Source of the DNA: Gnetum montanum
Taxonomy: Eukaryota > Streptophyta > Gnetopsida > Gnetales > Gnetaceae
DNA length: 64,000 nt
Direction of reading: 5' to 3'
NCBI GenBank assembly: GCA_015680685.1
Contig: MNCI01008335.1
Span: 1,112,311-1,176,310, forward strand
Program-made: the position numbers and the translations under genes
In this document: in pieces, positions 56,560-64,000 of the stretch
How positions within the stretch are numbered: the first letter of the stretch is position 1
Layout of the letters: each line of letters opens with the position of its first letter
The notes under the pieces: model-generated
Database searches by the model: none
Seen by the model: the letters and a program-made list of their open reading frames with translations, nothing else
Told to the model about the DNA's origin: nothing

Positions 56560-59420
56560 TTTGTTGTGGCACATGTGTGGGCTTTTAATAGAGAACCCTA
56601 TCTCTTGGTTGGTATGTGACTTTTCTAATTTTCAGGCCATGATGTTGTTTGTTGAAAGCCTTGTGCAGTTTGTTGGATGATAGGGTGGCTAATCAATTTT
56701 CATCTAGTAAGATAAGATTCATTGACCATTTTTTCTACGCTAAACTGAGATCAAGGTTAAGGTCACATGTTGTGTGTGGATAGTGTATAGAGCTTAGCTT
56801 GGATAGAAAGTGTTGGAAGTTTACTGTACACTAACTCATAGGGAGAGTAACCTATAGGGACTTTCCATGTGGAGTGGTATGCCCAAAGAGCATCGTTTAG
56901 TTTGGTGCTTCAGTCTCGTCTATATTTGCTAATGGTTCATATTAAGATTTTTGTGATTTCCCTATTAGTGACTTCAACTTGACCATTCGCTTAAGGATGA
57001 TATGGTGTAGTCAATTTATGCTCGACTCCTAAGCATTGCATTAGCTTTCGAAAAGTCACACCTATAAAATGTGTACCATTATCAGAAATAAGTGCACAAA
57101 GCACACCACACCTATTTACGATTTGTTGTTAAATAAATTATGTAGTGGTAGATGATGTATAGTTGGTAACAACGGCTACTTCTACCCACTTTGTAAAATA
57201 GTCAACAGTAACAACAATGTATGCTTTTCCAAAGGACATCAATGTAATAGGCCCCATAAAATCAATACCCCATATGTCAAAGGGTTATAAGGGTTGAATC
57301 CATTGTTGTGGACCCTCCATTCTAGTAGTCATTCCCCCATTACGTTGGTAGTGCTCACAAGATTAGACAAAATGATGGGCTCCCCAAAATGATGTAGGCT
57401 AATAATATCTTGCAAGCAAGATTTTAAGGATTGTTCATCTCCCAGCATAATGACCTCCACAAGGGCCCTCATGAGTGTTTTGGAGAATTTGCAGTTGACC
57501 TACATCAGGAACACACCATCGAACCAAGCCATCAGAACATACCTTGTAAAGCTATCTGTTAATTTCCATGAAATGTTTAACTTAGTGGAGAAATTGTTGT
57601 TTCTTTTTAATGTCTAGCCCTTGTGGTGTTTCTTGTGTGAGAAGATAAGTAAGAATTCTACTATACCAATTTGTATTTGTGGGTGATTGATTGTTTATTA
57701 CACTTGCAAAGAGAAGTTCATTAATTAAGCGATTAGAAATTGGGTATTCATCCTCTTTGTTGTCCCATTGCAACCAAGATAAATCATCGGCAATAACATT
57801 CTTGGTGCATTTATGATCAATCATCATAAGATCGAACTCTTGCAAGATCACGAGCCATCGTATGATGTGAGGGCTCACCGTTGGTTCATTCATAAGGAAC
57901 CAAATTACACTATAATCAATTTGTACAAATATCTTATAGCCTAATACATAGTGCCTAAATTTTTCTAGTGCAAACACCAAAACCATTAACTCTTTTTTTT
58001 TTGTGGTGTAGTTGAGTTGTGCACCAACAATACTTCGACTTGCATAGTGAATGTAATAGGGACGTTTTTGGTCATCTAACTATGTAAGTACGACTCCTGA
58101 AGCAAAATTGGATGCGTCAGTCATTATATGGAATGGTTTGGACCAGTTAGGAGCTTGTAGAATGGGTGTTTCTATGAGCTTATATTTCAAGGTTTGGAAA
58201 GCTAGCTCACATTCTTTAGTCCATTCAAAGGATACATCCTTTTTTGTTAATTCTACCAACAATTTTGTGATCTTTGAAAAGTTCTCAATGAAGCGTCTAT
58301 AATAGATAGTATGTCCAAGGAATGATCAGCCATCTTTTATGGTTTTAGGTTGATGAGTGATTCCTTGGATGACTTTAATTTTTTCAGGATCTACCTCTAT
58401 CCCTGTGTGTGAAATTTTATTCCCTAATACAATGACCTCTTGGACTATTAAATGGCTTTTCTGCCAATTGAGCCTTAGGTTGGTTTTAACACATCGTTTT
58501 AGTACTTACTTTGATTGGTCCAATGCTTGTTCAAAGTTCACTTCGTAGGTGGAGAAATCATCCATAAAAACCTCCACATCATTCCCTATTTGCTGCAAAA
58601 ATATACTAAGAACCAGACGTTGAAACATTGCTGGAGCATTACACAAGCCAAACGACATCTGCCTATATGCAAATGTTCTCTAAGGACTTGTGAATGTAAT
58701 CTTGGCTTGGTCTTCTAGTGCTATTTGAATTTGATTGTATCCACTGTAACCATCTAGAAAACTATAATAGCAATGCCTTGCAATGGTATCTAAAACTTGG
58801 CCAACGAATGGCAATGGAAAATGGTCTTTAAATGTTTCCATGTTTAATAGCCTAAAGTCTATACACACCCTCCATTTACCACCCTTTTTGGGCATAATGA
58901 CTAATGGACTAACCCATTCACTATTAGTAATGGGATAGATGAACTCAGCCTTCAGAAGTTGTTCAATTTCTTCCTTAACTACTTGCTTAAGCTTTGGGTT
59001 CAATCATCTTTATGGTTGTCGTCAAGGCTTCATAGAGGGGTTAGTGTAAATTCTATGTTGGCATATCCTAGGATCTATTCCAGTTAATTTGGAATATGAC
59101 TAAGCAAAGGCTTTTGACCATTTTTTATCATCTTCAATAGTATTTCCTTTTGTTGAGGAGCAAGCTTAGCATTAATGATTACCGATTTTCCATTCTTGAG
59201 AAATGTATACTCCATATCAGTGGGCAATGGTTTTAACTCAATGGGCTCTTGCTTAAATAATTAGGGATTTTCAACTTCTCCTAGTTGATATTCTTGGTGT
59301 CAGTACTTGGAAGTTGGTGATGGACTTGCTTTAATGCATCTATGCTATCGATATAGGCATAAGTTAAGCCTTTAGTTGGTTCCATGCATAAAGTTGAATT
59401 ACTCTCTTAGTCAATTGTCA
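56560..59420 (-). pseudogene. E4 pol: RT, RNase H and integrase (decayed)
   Basis: Minus strand. RT 58680-59003 is open over 107 codons: NPKLKQVVKEEIEQLLKAEF, WVSPLVIMPKKGGKWRV and YYSFLDGYSGYNQI. FMDDFSTYEVNF lies near 58555. RNase H: ASNFASGVVLT (58080-58262) and LEKFRHYVLGYKIFVQID to DDLSWLQWDNKEDE (57582-57986). Integrase core pieces are at 57030-57300 with several stops. Upstream, LGICDL-type and LEQVH-type blocks match E2. It is better preserved in RT than E2 or E3. Confidence 0.84.
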
Positions 59421-59429
59421 GCCATTGGG

Positions 59430-60642
59430 TGCCTTCCTGTCTTGTGGCTACTGCATACAAGAATCTTTGTATGTCAATTACTTGTGCATACTAGTTGCAT
59501 GTAGGCAATGTTAAGCATTATACAAAATAGGACTTCTGCACGCAGTTACACCTTGTGTCACTATATGCGATGCATGGAACTTTCTTCTTCTCGATCTTCC
59601 CAAATGCAATTTCTTTTAATATCTCTAGGAAAAGATCACATATTCCTAGGTGCACATCAATCATACTCAGCCATGCTCTTACCATTATTATTGGGAGGTC
59701 CCCTTTATAGTTGTTGACTTGGATTACTAGGAAATCAGCTGGATATGAACACCCACAAACAGTGGTGACAATGTCCTCCACTAGTCCCAATGGAATAGTG
59801 ATGGACTGGTCGGCTAACTCTAAACGAATGTTATTCTTTTTTAGTGAAGGTAGGTTCCAGGATTTGTACATTTCTTGAGAGATTAAGTTAACACCAAAAC
59901 CTAAATCCAAAAGAGCTTTGCAAGATACATTTCCAGCAATTTGCAAATATATAAAAGGACTTCCAAGATCAGAGAATTTCCTAGGAAGATGGCTAGCTTT
60001 AATCTAATTAGTGATGGCATGGGTTAACATAACAATGTGTGTTGAGTACGATTTTTGGTTTGAAGAAAGCTCTAAAGATTCAAACGATGGCGAGGCATTT
60101 GGACAATTAGCCACTTATGGTTGTAAGGACTTGGTTGGACTGTTGGTTCTAAAGAAAGGTCTCTTCTTTGGTTGGTTGTCCAAACCAACAGTAGGTTGAG
60201 AATTAACAACCCTTGTAGCGTTACATTACTGTGGCTAGGTAAGAAGCTTGTCTTGCATGGTTGGAGCAGGTGGTAATGAAGCTTAGGGTGGAATAGGTGT
60301 GGACAGATGAGAGGGATAGTATGTATGTGGAACATCACCCCAAGGAGAAGAAGTTGTATAGTACTTGGGGGCCTGGAAGTGAGGTTGAAGAGCAACGTGA
60401 CTAGTAGAGTCATGTGGAGAGATAAGCTACTGAATGTAATATCCATATGGGTCAGGTTGATGGTAAGGATATTGTTGACGTGGTGGTGGCATTCCCCATG
60501 ATTATGGATGTTGCCATCGTTGATACTATTTATTCGATTGTGGTATGTCAAGGGTTGGTGGAACTGCCTAGGGTTACCTTGAGGATAAGGTAACCTTCTA
60601 GGTGTTTATCGTTTGTTTAATCATGGGTTTAGTGCATATACT
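59430..60642 (-). pseudogene. E4 protease and C-terminal gag (decayed)
   Basis: The protease at 59518-59946 is open for 142 codons, with CKALLDLGFGVNLISQEM, LELADQSITIPLGLVEDI and the KVPCIAYSDTRCNCV tail. It keeps the intact DLG triad typical of Athila/Tat. Upstream, the Asn/His/Tyr-rich linker (60072-60551) and the block CCTTGAGGATAAGGTAACC match E2 gag. gag is cut off at about 60640. Confidence 0.82.
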
Positions 60643-60675
60643 TGTTGGCACATTTTGGCCATTTAATGGAGCAGG
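60643..60675 (+). repeat. 33-bp motif shared with the end of INS
   Basis: TGTTGGCACATTTTGGCC and the following 15 bases match the reverse complement of 49886-49918 at 31 of 33 positions. In both places it starts close to where a retroelement is interrupted (E4 here, CV there), so it may be the terminus of one mobile family. Confidence 0.65.
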
Positions 60676-60713
60676 CTTTTTGAGGTTGTGAAGCTAATCA
60701 TATAACTAACGTC

Positions 60714-60776
60714 CACCCTGATTTAAACATTGCTAATATTTTACTGGATAAAGACTTTTCAGAGGTGTTGGGTTGA
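60714..60776 (+). pseudogene. Kinase-like scrap (catalytic loop)
   Basis: A 20-codon stretch reads HPDLNIANILLDKDFSEVLG, then stop. It resembles the HRDLKxxNILLD catalytic loop of plant receptor-like kinases, with Arg changed to Pro. Too short to assign; chance or capture are both possible. Confidence 0.35.
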
Positions 60777-60855
60777 AAGGTTTTTCTCTAATTAATTCAC
60801 TAGAAAATACAGTTTTGTTTAAAAACAAATGATGCCCTGGAATTGGGAGTTATAT

Positions 60856-61050
60856 TTTTTTTGGCCTATGAAATGCCCCTGAAAATTTCATGAGATTGAT
60901 AAACAACATGTTGAGGACATATTGAGGAAGATTTATCACAACATTTATGAATGATATCAATCAACAAAAACATTTGGAACAACTGCAATTGGATTCATAC
61001 CATGTGTTTGAAAAAATGGTGGAGAAGATTATGGTTCGAGCAATTTCATG
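60856..61050 (+). pseudogene. Gypsy RT scrap
   Basis: Reads FFGL then NAPENFMRLINNMLRTY, GRFITTFMNDINQQKHLEQL, in the order of the RT palm (FGLxNAPATFMRLMN..., xxxLDDI...). It is closer to chromovirus-type RT than to the Athila type. One stop is visible and there is no flanking domain. Confidence 0.55.
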
Positions 61051-61645
61051 ATTGCTGCAACTACCTTTAATGGGAAGCTTGAAGAGACCATTTCTGCTAA
61101 TGGGTAGATGACAACAATAATTTTCTTGGGCTTCTCTCTCTGCCTGTGTAAGATTGGGATTGGTGGATAAGGGAAAGACTTATTTTGAGGTCATTGATAA
61201 ACATTTGATATACTGTACAGAAATTAATGCTATATTTTTATGAGCTTCTGGGTCGGGCAGGGATGTCTGCAATCGTAGATGATCGACATTCAAAACTGAA
61301 TTTAGATAAATATCTCCTTACTTCCTGGATCATATTTTGTCGTAATAATTACAATTAAAAAATCAAGTCATCTGTGGAAAAACGAAGGGCACAAGGTAGA
61401 CGGTAAGAAAGCGCGTGGCCTCTAACAGCTGAATCCAGTTAGAACCAATGCCGACTCTGATGCCTGCAACTTCGGTGGAGCCATTGCCAGAAACAGAAAT
61501 GGTGGCAGGCCTGGCATAGAGCACCGACTCGAATAGCGTGGAGAGGCAGCGAGATGCTCTCTAAAGATGAGCAAAACTGAAACCCTCACTCAGGCCTTCT
61601 GCAAGGTCATCGGTGCAGTATCCCTGGCAACAGTTCAAGAGCAGC
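61051..61645. other. Patchwork DNA, unrecognised
   Basis: Composition rises in GC towards 61400-61640. No domain is recognised. It may contain an upstream part of the ATG18 relic, but I cannot align it by eye. Confidence 0.4.
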
Positions 61646-61909
61646 GACGACCACCACTACCACTACATCGTTGAGCTCTCATTCCGCATGAAGGTCCACG
61701 CCATGAGACTGAGGCATGATCGCATCATCGTTGTGTTAGAGCACAAGGTTTACATTTACAATTTTGGGGATCTCAAGCTTTTGCACTAGATCGATACACT
61801 ACTGAACCCTACTGGCCTCTGCGCTGTTTTACATGACCCAGCGTGCTTGCATGCCCGGGGCTCCATCGTGGCTAGGTGCACCTTGAGCACTACAGGTGAA
61901 AATAGATGA
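61646..61909 (+). pseudogene. ATG18/WIPI-like (PROPPIN) fragment
   Basis: Plus strand: YIVELSFRMKVHAMRLRHDR, IIVVLEHKVYIYNFGDLKLL, H-stop-IDTLLNPTGLCAV. This matches a blade of the seven-bladed PROPPIN beta-propeller of autophagy protein ATG18 (family: xIGELxFRSxVRxVRLRRDRIVVVLxxKIxVYNFxDLKLLHQIET..NPKGLCAx). The Gln of LLHQIE is a TAG stop. About 85 codons remain; the FRRG lipid-binding motif lies outside the fragment. Its bases are GC-richer than the neighbourhood, suggesting exon capture or a processed copy. Non-functional. Confidence 0.78.
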
Positions 61910-61933
61910 AGTTCATTGTCGAATTAATGATTT

Positions 61934-62450
61934 ATGGTCTTTTGGAACCATTCTGGTGTGAGCCCTTCGTCTAGCTATGTGTCCAAAAAGCGTAGAGGAA
62001 TTATCAGGTCCATGGATTGGCATTTCACGGACAAATATGCCTTCAAAGACCACTCAGGATTGCTGAATTCATCATTATCTGGCCTCGCCAGTTATGAAGA
62101 ATACGTTAAGACAATGAGACAGAGTGAGATAAGACTAGTAAGTGGAAATCGCTTTAAAGAGCCCTTACAAATTCGGTCTTGACCTTCAGCTTGATCAAGC
62201 GGATTTCCTACATTTCAAATTAATGGACAAGATGCATGGCAAGCATTACTAAAGCATGTGTTCAGTTATGTCTTCAGGCATGGACAAGAGGTTGTGTTGA
62301 AGCCCCTAGGTTCCTACCAAATGAGTGCATTACTATACGTAGTACCTTTGGATTACTACAAATGCTTCTACAACCTAAGGAAGACATTGCTGAGTATTGA
62401 TGAATATTTCATGCAAGAATTTGTTTTTTTTTTAAAAAAAGGTTTACATT
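61934..62450 (+). other. Two open stretches of unknown origin
   Basis: 61934-62182 (82 codons; WNHSGVSPSSSYVSKKRRGI, YAFKDHSGLLNSSLSGLASY) and 62258-62452 (64 codons; FSYVFRHGQEVVLKPLGSYQ) read like protein but I recognise neither. They follow the ATG18 relic and may be further captured exons. Confidence 0.35.
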
Positions 62451-62619
62451 GAAAGGATAATTATGTAGCATCATTTGTAAAGAAGAAATTTGCCTATTAT
62501 TCCTTTTATTCATATGGAAGTTGTAACTTCCTATGATAGTTACTACTATGATGTAAATAAACAATAAAATAGTTTATAATTTAAAAAGGAAAATTGTGCA
62601 ACAATTGTTCAAAGTCCTA

Positions 62620-62914
62620 TGTGAATTGAACACTTGTCAAGGGAAATGGTGGTTATAACCACCACAAAGGCCACTTGTCAACTACAACCTCTTTTTCTCC
62701 ACAAAGGCCACTTGGCAACTACATGAGACACTTGTCAACCATAGCCTTTTTATCTCTATGGTGGTTAAACCACCCAAGATATTTTGTAACTACCCTACCT
62801 ACCTTTGAACCCTATAAAAAGGCTTCAGGGGTCAAGGGGGAAGGATCATCAACATTGGGACTTTTGGGAGGTCTCATACATCAACACACTTAGGGTATCA
62901 TACATCACACTTTG
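62620..62914 (+). promoter_or_regulatory. Promoter-like segment (second copy)
   Basis: Plus strand: GACACTTGTCAAC-type repeats (62630-62740), CTCTATGGTGGTTAAAC, TATAAAAAGGCTTCAGGGG (TATA 62813-62820), GGATCATCA and GGTCTCATACATCA. Its order matches the minus-strand segment in INS. Similarity ends near 62915, where a GC-rich stretch starts. Confidence 0.6.
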
Positions 62915-63442
62915 AAGGCTGTGCCGACCGAAATCGTCGGTGCGAGGCTGGAACGTTACGGGCACCGAAAGATCAGTGGACAAGCACAGTCGACCCTGCC
63001 TCCGCTTGAGGGCAAGCTGGAACGGACGAAGGCAGAGTGCCTTGAATGGTCCGCACGCGGATCAAGCAAGGACTTCCCCAACGTTTGCCGCTACAACACG
63101 TTGGGTTATACATAAACAATGCACGTTAAATGTAAACCGTAAACAAGCACGATAATGTAAATGAGCCTGTAAACGTAAACTGAAAAATGAAGAAAACAGG
63201 AATAGATCAGAGCAAAATGTAAACTATTTTGTATTAAGAATTGATTACAAAGTGCACCTGTCCAAACGCAGTTGTGGCTTTGACACAAGGCGGACGAAAG
63301 GCCCCGGCGTGCGCAGGAATGACTCAGCTGGGACACTGTAGGTGGAGCGTAGAGACTGTGCTTGGCGTACAGGACTTCCAGCGTAGAGGGTTTTAGGCTC
63401 TGGTTAGAAATTTTTCCCCCCCTCGAAAATGCGGAAAACTGG

Positions 63443-63492
63443 GCTTTTTATAGGTGGGGTTTTGCCGGGAAAATCGGACTGGGAGACACGTG
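63443..63492 (-). promoter_or_regulatory. LTR promoter core: TATA and G-box
   Basis: On the minus strand TATAAAAAGC (63443-63452) lies about 35 bp downstream of a CACGTG G-box (63487-63492), which itself abuts a 13-bp repeat array. Downstream on the minus strand a leader and AATACAAAATAG (about 63225-63240) could be the R region of an LTR ending near 63110. The element body is not identified. Confidence 0.5.
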
Positions 63493-63555
63493 GCGTATAC
63501 GCTGGGCATACACGCTGGGCGTCTATGCTGGGCGTACACGCTGGGCGTCTACGCT
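63491..63555 (-). repeat. 13-bp tandem repeat, five units
   Basis: Unit GGGCGTNNACGCT (plus strand) at 63491, 63504, 63517, 63530 and 63543, with 1-3 changes per unit. It lies next to the G-box in the upstream region of the minus-strand promoter, as an enhancer array would. Confidence 0.8.
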
Positions 63556-63640
63556 GATGGATGCTAAGCGTAGAGGATGCCAGCGTAAGCGTATAGCATG
63601 CCAGCGTAAGCCAAAAATGTGCACAGCGTATACACATGAA

Positions 63641-64000
63641 AATGCTTCATTTTAAGGTCAAAAATTGATTTTTGGGTGCCCAAGAGCTGCTGGAAACCTT
63701 GGGGAAGGTCCTGGGGGGTTCAGACGCTCGATTCTGGCACGTTTTGATGCATTTTTGGGGCCCGAAAGTCTGTCTACGCTAGCCAAACCCCGGCGTGTAC
63801 GCTGGGCATGCAGGAATGGAAGACCATCATTCGGAGCCCAAAATTCGATTTTCAAGTGCCTGAGACCTACTAGGAACCTTGGTGAAGGTTCCAGGGGGTC
63901 TGGACGCTCGATTCTGGCATGTTTTGATGCATTTTTGGAGCCCGAAAGTTGCTGTACGCTGGCCACACCCCGACGTGTACGCTGGGCGTGCAGGAATGGA
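63641..64000 (-). repeat. 180-bp tandem repeat, two units, open at window edge
   Basis: 63641-63820 and 63821-64000 align at exactly 180 bp (both have GACGCTCGATTCTGGCA, GTTTTGATGCATTTTTGG and end GCAGGAATGGA). They contain the same ACGCTGGGC words as the 13-bp array. Because 180 is a multiple of 3, a minus-strand frame (63658-63966, about 100 codons) stays open across both and repeats a 60-residue peptide. More units may lie beyond the window. Confidence 0.85.

Larger units (their letters stand above)
53557..60642 (-). mobile_element. E4: 5'-truncated Athila/Tat-like element, no ORF3
   Basis: 3' LTR at 53557-54388, then (minus strand) spacer, integrase, RNase H, RT, protease and the C-terminal part of gag. 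Similarity to E2 stops at about 60640 inside gag, just before the knuckle. The 5' half of gag, the primer site and the 5' LTR are missing. The break coincides with the start of the 33-bp motif at 60643. It is the same short subfamily as E2. Confidence 0.88.

Noticed and set aside
1-64000. CRISPR arrays, bacterial operons, organelle inserts or rRNA genes
   Set aside because: No regularly spaced identical repeats with unique spacers, no ribosomal, plastid or mitochondrial gene motif seen; all regular arrays lie in LTR promoters.

Overview
This window looks like repeat-dominated nuclear DNA from a seed plant with a large genome. I see no intact host gene, and most of the sequence is decayed Ty3/gypsy LTR retrotransposons stacked inside one another. 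A gymnosperm is my guess, but nothing in the sequence proves it. Elements are named E0 to E4 (Athila/Tat-like, tRNA-Asp-type primer sites), CV (a chromovirus) and INS (an insertion inside CV).

Layout. 481-2011: a GC-rich, poly(A)-tailed retroposed copy on the minus strand, with perfect 16-bp target-site duplications. 3713-5001: E0, an LTR fused to a reverse-transcriptase (RT) fragment. 5201-5374: a 120-bp tandem repeat whose second unit was hit twice, by E1 (5375-15700) and then 23 bp later by E3 (15727-38775). E3 itself carries the opposite-strand E2 (19859-29767), flanked by a perfect 5-bp duplication; removing E2 restores E3's reading frame. 38781-41994: low-copy DNA with two candidate exons. 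41995-52458: CV, with recognisable LTRs, primer site, an open gag and a chromodomain. Its pol is split by INS (46285-49933), which contains an HSP70 pseudogene. 53557-60642: E4, cut off at its 5' side. 60643-62914: a patchwork of a kinase-like scrap, an RT scrap, an ATG18-like pseudogene and a promoter-like segment shared with INS. 63100-64000: a minus-strand LTR promoter with 13-bp and 180-bp tandem repeats, running off the window.

How the parts work together. E1 and E3 have the order LTR, gag, protease (PR), (pol), long spacer, third ORF (ORF3), LTR. ORF3 carries a plant-transposon-protein-like segment followed by coiled coil. E2 and E4 lack ORF3. E1 has lost all of RT, RNase H and integrase but keeps gag-PR and ORF3.

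The most interesting signal is in the LTR promoters. All seven E1-E4 LTRs carry a ladder of palindrome-like hexamers: one exactly 18 bp from the TATA box, the next 14 bp further out and, in six of the seven LTRs, the next 20 bp beyond that, followed by 14-bp steps where the ladder is longer. The spacing is conserved while the word differs: GATATC-like in E1, E2 and E4, GTCGAC-like in E3. The spacer in front of ORF3 holds a second TATA box with the same family-specific words, suggesting that ORF3 has its own promoter under the same control.
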